This document shows, piece after piece, positions 1 through 5,026 of a DNA stretch of 5,655 nucleotides. The DNA lies in contig JBFMAE010000115.1 in the NCBI GenBank assembly GCA_040756085.1, forward strand, positions 1 through 5,655, written 5' to 3'. The notes beneath the pieces are model-generated. The model had not been told where the DNA came from. It made no database searches and saw only the letters and a list, made by a program, of their open reading frames with translations. The stretch comes from JBFMAE01 sp040756085. GTDB lineage: Bacteria > Desulfobacterota > BSN033 > UBA1163. Numbering within the stretch: position 1 is the stretch's first letter; each line of letters opens with the position of its first letter. The position numbers and the translations under genes were made by a program.

Positions 1-82
1 AACCTACCAAAAAAACCGATAATAAAAGAAGAGAGATAGTAATTCCCAAAACTATTTTATTTTTCACGAAAATGAATCGCAT
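1..82 (-). CDS. 5' end of a secreted or membrane-anchored protein (runs off the left edge)
   Basis: Only the first 27 codons are in the window. An ATG at 82-80 follows the stop of the upstream DUF364 gene by 3 nt, and an AGGA ribosome-binding site lies 6 nt before it, overlapping that stop. The frame stays open to the window edge. The peptide begins MRFIFVKNK and continues into an uninterrupted hydrophobic stretch, ITISLLLLSVFLVG. Short basic N-terminus followed by a hydrophobic core is what a Sec signal peptide or a single N-terminal membrane anchor looks like. No cleavage site or lipobox cysteine is reached, so the mature protein cannot be identified. A periplasmic binding protein of a transporter would suit the context, but that is a guess. 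It is probably the next gene of the same operon. Confidence 0.55.
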   Translation of the reverse strand, partial: MRFIFVKNKIVLGITISLLLLSVFLVG

Positions 83-85
83 GAT

Positions 86-820
86 CTATCCTATAATTGA
101 CGATTTCGATAATGTTAGAAGCCTTACTCCAGTGATCTCTTTAAAAGTGGCACCTTCACTGATTGATCGGACTACTTTCTCCGCATCGATCACCTTTGCC
201 CCGCAGATGGCATCGATGCCATAATCGAAGAGAATGGGGGAGAGGGGAGAAGTGGATCCAATCAGAACAAAAAAGGCTTTTTTACATAGGTTCAAAAGTC
301 CTTCAATCGTATGATTGATGAATGATGTTCCTGTGATTCCTACAACATCACATTCTGGCAAAATTTTAGCAGCCTCCTTCGCAGGCAGGTCTCCCTCTCG
401 AAGCCTCTGTTCAAGAACCCAAAAATTCTTTATCTTTTCTCTCAATTTAGGAATCCAGGGGAAATGTCCAACCACAGCCACATTTTTCCCTTCACCTTTC
501 TCCAGAAGTATTTCAAAGGCATTCTTCTCTGTGCATTTCTTCTCATCAATATCGATCAAGGAATTGAGGGTGGCCATCCCAATGGATGCCTCCAGGAGGC
601 TATTGGATCTTGCATATTCCGCAAGCTCAAGTGCCCTCTTTTGGGTCAACCTTCCAACATCTCTGACACCCCGATCATGGGAAGGCCTCTCATCTCTGAA
701 GGTCGAGGAGAGGCCACAATGTTTGCTCACGACAGCGGTCCAGAAGACACAGGTATGGACACTTTTTACCGGAAAGTCATTTGCTTTGAGGCTTAGAATT
801 AAATCGTCGAGAATTTTCAA
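86..820 (-). CDS. DUF364 (DUF4213-type) domain protein, divergent copy
   Basis: A 244-residue protein of the DUF4213/DUF364 type, which Pfam calls a putative heavy-metal chelation family. No reaction has been assigned. Visible signatures are a conserved ASIGMATLNSLID segment (residues 78-90), a Rossmann-like strand and turn GKNVAVVGHFPWI (about 111-123), and the family hallmark DVVGITGTSFINHTIEGLL (about 158-176). The last is close to the equivalent motif in the second DUF364 protein of this window (5027-5655). The N-terminal half lacks the FTD..G.F.G...VL.LPL pattern of that other copy, so this is a different subtype. The start is a TTG at 820-818 that overlaps the TGA stop of the upstream gene (TTGA), with GAGG 8 nt before it. 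No in-frame ATG lies nearby, so the TTG is well supported. The protein is probably cytoplasmic, with no signal peptide or membrane segment. Confidence 0.85.
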   Translation of the reverse strand: MKILDDLILSLKANDFPVKSVHTCVFWTAVVSKHCGLSSTFRDERPSHDRGVRDVGRLTQKRALELAEYARSNSLLEASIGMATLNSLIDIDEKKCTEKNAFEILLEKGEGKNVAVVGHFPWIPKLREKIKNFWVLEQRLREGDLPAKEAAKILPECDVVGITGTSFINHTIEGLLNLCKKAFFVLIGSTSPLSPILFDYGIDAICGAKVIDAEKVVRSISEGATFKEITGVRLLTLSKSSIIG

Positions 821-1284
821 TCTTTAACCTCAATAATGATTTCACAACAGTCATCTCCACCCGGAAGAGACTTTGGCATCCGGCAGACCACCCTATCGTG
901 GCCCAATACCCCACGGGCGATTCCCTGCATCGAACCTGAAAAACACATCGTACAGGTCTCAGGAGGAAATTGTTTGGCAAGGGGACATGATTTTTCGATT
1001 TTTACTGCCCTCTTGGGTACAATCTCTGACCATTCTCCTTCAACCCCATAAATGGAATCGGTGAAATCAATAATCCGGGCAACGGTCTCAAGGTTTCTTT
1101 CTTGCCTACCAACAATTTCCATCAATCTTTTGGCCGCCTTTTTATTGTTCTCCTCCCATGCCCTGGCCACCTTTTCTAAACCTTCTTTCCCATAAGATTC
1201 AAAGATGGCTTTGATGGAGGTTCCGAGCAACATGGAAAGGGCAGCTCGGGAGCGCTTCCATTTCTCCTCAACGGATAATTCCAT
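817..1284 (-). CDS. ATC hydrolase / DUF6125-like cysteine-rich protein
   Basis: A 155-residue soluble protein that resembles the L-2-amino-thiazoline-4-carboxylate (ATC) hydrolase-like and DUF6125 group. These are common, mostly uncharacterised proteins of anaerobic bacteria and archaea. The N-terminal two thirds is helical and charged (residues 1-75). The C-terminal third carries the recognisable part: SCPLA (99-103), a CTMC pair (111-114), the segment SGSMQGIARGVLG (116-128), Cys134, and a final GGDDCCEIIIEV strand (142-153) with Cys146 and Cys147. The six clustered cysteines could bind a metal or Fe-S cluster or do thiol chemistry, which is inference. Only the Pseudomonas ATC hydrolase has an assigned reaction, and that activity should not be assumed here. 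The ATG has a GGAGG 7 nt upstream. The gene starts 3 nt after the methyltransferase stop, and its TGA overlaps the next gene's TTG. Confidence 0.7.
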   Translation of the reverse strand: MELSVEEKWKRSRAALSMLLGTSIKAIFESYGKEGLEKVARAWEENNKKAAKRLMEIVGRQERNLETVARIIDFTDSIYGVEGEWSEIVPKRAVKIEKSCPLAKQFPPETCTMCFSGSMQGIARGVLGHDRVVCRMPKSLPGGDDCCEIIIEVKD

Positions 1285-1287
1285 CGA

Positions 1288-1929
1288 TCATCCTCCTTTC
1301 TCTCCATAGATTAATTTCGATCTACCAGTTGGACTCATCACCTTTGTTATATTTTTGAACCTTTCACCGAATATCGATCCCTCTTCTGAGAGAAACTTCC
1401 TCGCATCTTTTGAGCCAAGAAAAAAGATCCGAATATAAAAAAGCAATCGCAAGAATGCTTTCTCCGGCTTTGCATGCTCCATTAGACAGAATCTGCAGCC
1501 CTCGATTAAAACTCTTGCCACTTCACGGGTGGCCCTTGTTCTTTCATCCCCCTTCAATTCATAAAAGGCATGTGAACAAGTCACCCCGTGGAAGGAGGAT
1601 TTCTTGAACGGAAGTTGACTGGCGTTTGCCTGCACCAGATGGAGTTGATTCAAACGCAAACTCAAGGCCTTCTTTCTTGCCTTTTCGAGCATGCCCAGAG
1701 AAAAATCGAGGCCGATCACCAAGCCTCTTTCTGCTACCTGCTTAGCCAATTCAATAGCCACCGAACCTGTTCCGGTGCAAAGGTCTAAAACCCGGTCGCC
1801 CTTTGAAAGATTTGCCTTTTCAACAATAAATCTTCGAAGAGAACCCTCGATATCCCTTGAATGTAAGCGAATGGCCAAATCATAAAATTTAGAAAAAAAG
1901 TCATAATAAACTTGTCTCAACGAACTCAT
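1288..1929 (-). CDS. Class I SAM-dependent methyltransferase (UbiE/Methyltransf_11-like)
   Basis: A 213-residue class I methyltransferase that uses S-adenosylmethionine; the substrate is unknown. Motif I is VLDLCTGTGS (residues 47-56), where the glycine loop binds SAM. The acidic residue ending strand 2 is Asp75 in GLDFSLGMLEKAR, and the region QANASQLPF (100-108) is the usual strand-3 and adenine-contact segment. The tail (SPTGRSKLIYGEK, about 199-211) resembles a conserved ending of UbiE-like enzymes in anaerobic proteobacteria. An N-terminal YYDFFSKFYDLAIRLH segment probably caps the active site. Length is normal for the family. The ATG is 11 nt after the lipoate-ligase stop, and its ribosome-binding site is weak (an AGGA about 15 nt upstream), so expression may rely on coupling. 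A role in quinone synthesis is not supported by the neighbours; a small-molecule or cofactor methylation is equally possible. Confidence 0.88.
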   Translation of the reverse strand: MSSLRQVYYDFFSKFYDLAIRLHSRDIEGSLRRFIVEKANLSKGDRVLDLCTGTGSVAIELAKQVAERGLVIGLDFSLGMLEKARKKALSLRLNQLHLVQANASQLPFKKSSFHGVTCSHAFYELKGDERTRATREVARVLIEGCRFCLMEHAKPEKAFLRLLFYIRIFFLGSKDARKFLSEEGSIFGERFKNITKVMSPTGRSKLIYGEKGG

Positions 1930-1940
1930 GTCGAGCTTTC

Positions 1941-3002
1941 TTATCCTATATCCTTTATCGGGTTTAAAATAGCCCTGGCAAAGTCTCTTGATTCCACTCC
2001 AGGGGATTCAATTTTTTTCTCTCCATAGAAGGTATCCAGTCTATCGATGATCTCTTCCTCCTCCAAGGAAACTTTTTCCAATGACTTCTCCATTCTGCTC
2101 AGGTCTTCCTTTGGGAAAAACGTGAAATCACCTGAAATGGTGATCTCTTCAAGTCTTCTCTCCGAAATTTCCTCCGCCGTTCGAATCAGGCCTCCCTTGG
2201 CTTTGTGGATACCGTAAAGGATCTCCAGCCCTTCCTTAATTTTCACCCCTTTTGGAATTTTCGGTGTCTTTTTGTAGAGAAACTCATCGGAGGTCATCCA
2301 TTTTTCTAACTGTCTCATCTTTTCAAGAATTTCTGAATTTAAAGAAACCAATTCAAGCCTTCCAACTCTCCTCTGAAATTTATCTCTGAGCACGGCAACC
2401 ACTTCATCTCTTGATAGAATCATTCCCAGTTCCCTCTTCATGGTTGTCAAATTTTCTTCCATCGTTTTGAAAACCTTGTCTCTGAATTTTTCGTCTGCAA
2501 TCTTCAATATTTTGCTCATCGTCTTGTAATCGAAATCGAGAAGTATTCCCCCCACAAAGACCATGCACTCTCCAATATTTCCTCCCCCTTCTCCAGCAAT
2601 CTTCCTTCCTTGTATTGTGACGATATCATTGATTGCTCGGTATTCTGCCTTTACCCCGAAGGCCCGATAAGTCTCCACCGGTGGTTCTGAAAACCATGGG
2701 TAAATGTCCTGTATTACTTTTGGAAACTTAGGATTATCTTTTCTCCAGATGAGTTGATAAAAAATTTGATTCTCGTCGAGATAGGTAGCTCCTCCACCCA
2801 CCTCCCTTCGCATGAATGGGATGGCCGATTCTCTACAGTATTGAAGGTCCACCTCTTGCTGAGCATCTTGAAAATATCCGATACTGACGAGGGGGCTCAT
2901 GGGTGATACGATGACAAGAGCTTCGACCCCCATTCGGGCAAGAGCATGGAAGATCAGCATCGACTGCTGGCCGGGAAGTTTACCAAGATCGAAGAGTAGC
3001 AT
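1941..3002 (-). CDS. Lipoate-protein ligase A family protein, two-domain
   Basis: A 353-residue BPL/LPL-fold protein, expected to activate lipoate (or a related acyl group) with ATP and attach it to a lysine of an acceptor domain. Residues 1-220 form the catalytic domain. RREVGGGATYLD (65-76) is the substrate-binding loop, with V in the place where E. coli LplA has S. INDIVTIQGRKIAGEGGG (124-141) contains Lys134, the equivalent of the conserved ligand-binding lysine. The C-terminal part (about 250-353), with GGLIRTAEEISERR and ITISGDFTFFPKEDL, resembles the accessory LplA C-terminal (LplB-like) domain needed for adenylation. The ATG at 3002 is preferred over an upstream TTG at 3032: AAGGAG sits 6 nt before it and the family starts at LLFDLG. 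No lipoyl acceptor protein is in the window. Biotin ligase and octanoyltransferase are less likely because of the accessory domain. Confidence 0.87.
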   Translation of the reverse strand: MLLFDLGKLPGQQSMLIFHALARMGVEALVIVSPMSPLVSIGYFQDAQQEVDLQYCRESAIPFMRREVGGGATYLDENQIFYQLIWRKDNPKFPKVIQDIYPWFSEPPVETYRAFGVKAEYRAINDIVTIQGRKIAGEGGGNIGECMVFVGGILLDFDYKTMSKILKIADEKFRDKVFKTMEENLTTMKRELGMILSRDEVVAVLRDKFQRRVGRLELVSLNSEILEKMRQLEKWMTSDEFLYKKTPKIPKGVKIKEGLEILYGIHKAKGGLIRTAEEISERRLEEITISGDFTFFPKEDLSRMEKSLEKVSLEEEEIIDRLDTFYGEKKIESPGVESRDFARAILNPIKDIG

Positions 3003-3005
3003 ATT

Positions 3006-3014
3006 CCTCTCCTT
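3006..3014 (-). promoter_or_regulatory. Shine-Dalgarno that fixes the lipoate-ligase start
   Basis: On the minus strand AAGGAGAGG lies just before the ATG at 3002, with 6 nt between AAGGAG and the start codon. It overlaps the TAA stop of the upstream HAD gene (3015-3013). This supports the 353-residue form and translational coupling of the two genes. The alternative TTG at 3032 would lie inside the upstream gene with no comparable site. Confidence 0.8.
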
Positions 3015-3483
3015 ATTCGCGCAATGTGGCAATTAATCTTTTAGGCCTCAAAAATAGATCCAAGGCATCAGAAATATTCTTTATAATGATATCTGCATTC
3101 TTCATCGCAGAAACAGACAATCCCTCATCCCCTAATACCGCAATGCCCAAAGCAGCCTCTTTCAAGATGAGCCGGTCATTATTTCCATTTCCAATTGCAA
3201 CGGTTCCCTCAAGATTGAGTGTTTTTAAAAATTCTAACTTTCCTTTTTTGCTTCGCTCCTCCGGCATCTTTACTAATCCCACATTCATGGTCTGTATTTC
3301 CTCGCTGGCTGTCCCTTGAGTGTCAGCAGTTAGAATATAAATTTTCGCCTTACCAGAGAGGACATTTATCTTTTCTTTCACCCCAGAAGGAATTTTTCCA
3401 TCTGTTGCAATGGTCCCGTTAAGATCGAGAACAATATTTTCGATGTTCATATTCCCCCAGCCGGGGATATCTATTTTGATCAT
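3013..3483 (-). CDS. HAD-family soluble P-type ATPase-like protein (COG4087)
   Basis: A 156-residue cytoplasmic HAD-superfamily protein of the COG4087 type, annotated as soluble P-type ATPase because it keeps the phosphorylation core without membrane helices. Motif I is DLNGT (20-24), with Asp20 as nucleophile. The usual second aspartate of HAD phosphatases is Asn22, as in other members of this group. Motif II is LTADT (51-55), lysines at 79-82 are candidates for motif III, and the metal-binding motif IV is GNGNND (98-103). The true substrate is unknown. The ATG at 3483 is chosen because the opening IKIDIPGWG matches how relatives begin, although there is no clear Shine-Dalgarno. Met12 (after GGGGGAAT) is a possible internal start but would lose this segment. 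It is the first gene after the 144-nt gap, so a promoter may lie there, though none is obvious. Confidence 0.85.
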   Translation of the reverse strand: MIKIDIPGWGNMNIENIVLDLNGTIATDGKIPSGVKEKINVLSGKAKIYILTADTQGTASEEIQTMNVGLVKMPEERSKKGKLEFLKTLNLEGTVAIGNGNNDRLILKEAALGIAVLGDEGLSVSAMKNADIIIKNISDALDLFLRPKRLIATLRE

Positions 3484-3490
3484 AAAATAA

Positions 3491-3618
3491 AGTCTAAGGT
3501 CCAGTGGTTAGGGTAAGGAAGTCGGTTTCATCAATGGGTTACGTCAATTGTACTAAAATCTTTACCTTCACCCTTTGACATTAGACCATACGGGCTTCGT
3601 AACCTTAACCGAAAGACT
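3491..3618. repeat. Imperfect long inverted repeat in the intergenic gap
   Basis: The 144-nt gap between the MBL hydrolase and the HAD gene (3484-3627) holds no gene. It is mostly filled by a degenerate palindrome. The clearest arms are 3506-3525 and 3591-3610, which match at 15 of 20 positions when one is reverse-complemented. Within this region, GGTTACG (3537-3543) and CGTAACC (3598-3604) are also perfect complements in a different register. The similarity extends outward to AGTCT (3491-3495) against AGACT (3614-3618), and inward to GTCAA (3543-3547) against TTGAC (3575-3579), with a small gap. In RNA it could form a long bulged stem. It could be a decayed MITE-like or REP-like element, or a processing site between the two gene blocks. 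No U-tract follows it, so it does not look like an intrinsic terminator. Confidence 0.55.
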
Positions 3619-3627
3619 ATTTTTGTT

Positions 3628-4467
3628 TTAAACTTCCAGAATACTCCCCACACATCCATAGAAGAATCGATCCCCGAATTCTTGATGGAGTCTGAAAGCA
3701 GCCCTCATGCCTGTGCAATGGGAGACGCCGATCTTCTCAATTGCCATCTTCTTGAGAGATTTGACGGATTCTTCCAATTGTTCAGGCGTTAAGAAATCTA
3801 AATGCGTCCCACCCAGGATTGCATAGAATTTTTCCTTTTTAGTTTTTTCGATGACATGATTGATGATATTGATCATTCCGGAGTGGGCACATCCGAGAAT
3901 CAGGATAAGTCCCTTTTCCGTGTCGAGTATAAGAGATTGGTCGTCCAAGAAGATATCGTGTGTAGTCTTGCCGTTAATTTCACTGAAAAGCTTTGGATCC
4001 GGTTTTTCAAAACCGGTTTTTCTTGAAACCTCTCCAGTTAAAAATATTCCTTTCTCTACCCCGGTAAAAGCAGTATTAGGAACAAAATTGGCTCCAAGAG
4101 ATTCCAGGTATCCTTTTTTATAAGGAATTCCCACAAATCGTTTTGTTTCTTTTTCATTTTCTTTGAGCACTGCAATTCGTTCCAAAAAGACATGAGGATG
4201 GGCATGAACATCCACTTTTCCTCTCATTTTTAGAACTTCAGGAAGCCCTCCGGTATGATCATAGTGGCCATGGCTCAAGAAGATTTTTTGGACTGTTCGC
4301 AGGTCCTTACCCAAGGTAAGAGAGTTTGCTACGATGGAGTGGCCGCTTCCAGTATCGAAGAGGTAGTTCCCTTGATTCGTCTCAATGAAAGCTGAAAATC
4401 CATGCTCCCCAGAACCGACCAACCGACCCACTAAATTCTCGCAAAGAATTGTTATGCGAATTTTCAT
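3628..4467 (-). CDS. Metallo-beta-lactamase-fold hydrolase (COG1237 type)
   Basis: A 279-residue MBL-fold metalloenzyme of the COG1237 group. Members are often named 7,8-dihydropterin-6-methyl-4-(beta-D-ribofuranosyl)aminobenzene-5'-phosphate synthase after a methanopterin-pathway enzyme of methanogens, but most bacterial members have no proven substrate. The N-terminus has the typical ITILCEN and an EHGFSAFIET strand, then LFDTGSG (36-42). The dinuclear metal site is SHGHYDHTGG (65-74) with His66, His68, Asp70 and His71. Further ligands are likely His195 in LGCAHSGMINI (191-201) and His222 in GGTHL or His250 in SHCTG. Length and motif order are normal. The ATG is 12 nt after the ferredoxin stop, and AGGAG (4481-4477) overlaps that stop, so the two are coupled. 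No signal peptide is present, so it acts in the cytoplasm. The specific pterin reaction is not supported by neighbouring genes. Confidence 0.88.
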   Translation of the reverse strand: MKIRITILCENLVGRLVGSGEHGFSAFIETNQGNYLFDTGSGHSIVANSLTLGKDLRTVQKIFLSHGHYDHTGGLPEVLKMRGKVDVHAHPHVFLERIAVLKENEKETKRFVGIPYKKGYLESLGANFVPNTAFTGVEKGIFLTGEVSRKTGFEKPDPKLFSEINGKTTHDIFLDDQSLILDTEKGLILILGCAHSGMINIINHVIEKTKKEKFYAILGGTHLDFLTPEQLEESVKSLKKMAIEKIGVSHCTGMRAAFRLHQEFGDRFFYGCVGSILEV

Positions 4468-4479
4468 CAGATTTATCTC

Positions 4480-4658
4480 CTATGCCCCTTCGCTGATGGC
4501 TTTCTCTGGACATTCTTCAATACAGGTTCCGCAATCGACGCAGGTCTCGTTATCTACAACGGCTTTATCATTCTCCACCTTAATAGCTTCTACCGGACAC
4601 AACCCTCTTCACACGTACCACAACCTGTACATTTTTCGAGATCCACAATGACTGCCAT
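4480..4658 (-). pseudogene. 2[4Fe-4S] ferredoxin, frameshifted in the first cluster motif
   Basis: A small ferredoxin reading frame of 179 nt, which is 2 nt more than a multiple of three. From the ATG at 4658 the frame reads CTGCGTCEEGC (Cys10, 13, 16, 20), then VR and a TAG at 4592-4590. Skipping 2 nt of the TGTG run at about 4597-4601 restores CPVEAIKVE and the second motif CVDCGTCIEECP (Cys39, 42, 45, 49), ending at TAG 4482-4480. The repaired product is 58 residues with two canonical CxxCxxCxxxCP motifs, an electron carrier for low-potential anaerobic redox. The Shine-Dalgarno AGGAGGTGG (4670-4662) is close to perfect and the downstream gene is coupled to this stop, so it looks recently or only apparently broken. 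A sequencing or assembly error, a fresh 2-nt duplication, or less likely a frameshifting event are all open. Confidence 0.85.
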
Positions 4659-4661
4659 TTT

Positions 4662-4670
4662 CCACCTCCT
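4662..4670 (-). promoter_or_regulatory. Strong Shine-Dalgarno of the ferredoxin
   Basis: Minus-strand AGGAGGTGG ends 3 nt before the ATG at 4658; the AGGAGG core is 6 nt away from it. It is the best ribosome-binding site in the window and marks the start of the short ferredoxin frame, supporting this as a real gene despite the frameshift. Confidence 0.8.
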
Positions 4671-4688
4671 GTTAAATTTTTATTAAAT

Positions 4689-5003
4689 TCATAATCCTGA
4701 GGGAAACTCTATCTCTGATGAATTCTTCTGGTTTTCAGACTCACTTTTTGTTTTCCTATATTCACTAATGATTCCATTGGCACAGAAAATTCCACCAAAG
4801 AAGAAAATGGATCCAGCAATCAGAAAGAGCCACATGAAAATCCCAATTTCCATCAAACTGATGGCAATTAACGAAACTCAATAGCCGATTACTGGATAAA
4901 GGATCCCATACCTTCTTGGTTGCTTTCGAATGGGCTCCCAATCAAATTCAATTACCTCATGTTTAAAATGCTTCCTGATCTCCTCTAAAATTTTTGGTTC
5001 CAT
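4689..5003 (-). CDS. Small two-helix membrane protein interrupted by an in-frame TGA
   Basis: From the ATG at 5003 (GAGGAAG 7 nt upstream) to TGA at 4691-4689 there are 104 codons in one frame, broken only by a TGA at codon 42 (4880-4878). Residues 1-31 are charged and cytoplasmic-looking (EPKILEEIRKHFKHEV). Residues about 32-50 and 53-79 form two hydrophobic helices separated by Glu52, and residues 81-104 form a polar tail, so both ends are probably cytoplasmic. I do not recognise the family. Protein-like character continues seamlessly after the TGA, so the whole frame was one gene. The TGA lies inside helix 1 (VIGY-TGA-VSLIAI). It may be a G-to-A change from a Trp codon, another nonsense change, or a recoded codon, because a hairpin follows it. 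It lies between the DUF364 gene (23 nt away) and the ferredoxin (30 nt away). Confidence 0.6.
4845..4869 (-). other. Hairpin just downstream of the in-frame TGA (SECIS-like geometry)
   Basis: On the minus strand the stem is AATT, then a G-A mismatch, then CCATCA pairing with TGATGG, and AATT again. The apical loop is GTT (4858-4856). There are 6 perfect upper base pairs, a 3-nt loop with G as its first base, and 19 nt between the TGA and the loop. That fits the loose published bacterial SECIS model (16-37 nt spacing, small loop, G among its first two bases). Such hairpins also arise by chance, so function is only a hypothesis. Confidence 0.35.
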
Positions 5004-5026
5004 TTCATTTCTTCCTCAACGAAGCC

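Noticed and set aside
315..827. 170-codon open frame on the plus strand
   Set aside because: It is fully antisense to the well-supported DUF364 gene, its residues are low-complexity and serine-rich, and no family is recognisable.
777..980. 67-codon minus-strand frame
   Set aside because: It overlaps the ATC-hydrolase-like gene and the DUF364 start in another frame; both of those have better start sites and family matches.
3484..3627. Promoter for the HAD gene in the gap
   Set aside because: TTGACG and TTGATG hexamers occur on the minus strand, but neither has a convincing -10 box at 16-18 nt, so no promoter is called.
3610..3630. Intrinsic terminator after the MBL hydrolase
   Set aside because: The T-rich stretch is on the plus strand. 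On the transcribed minus strand it reads as A-rich and precedes the inverted repeat instead of following it.
4385..4651. 88-codon plus-strand frame over the ferredoxin
   Set aside because: It is a shadow opposite the ferredoxin and the MBL N-terminus. The two Fe-S motifs on the minus strand explain the region.
4671..4690. AT-rich AATTTAA direct repeat between the membrane protein and the ferredoxin
   Set aside because: Only two short copies are present in an AT-rich 30-nt spacer; this is expected by chance and gives no stable hairpin.
4845..4880. Alternative genetic code with TGA read as Trp
   Set aside because: Two other genes in the window (methyltransferase and ATC-hydrolase-like) end with TGA at positions fitting family length and overlap, and Trp is encoded by TGG throughout.
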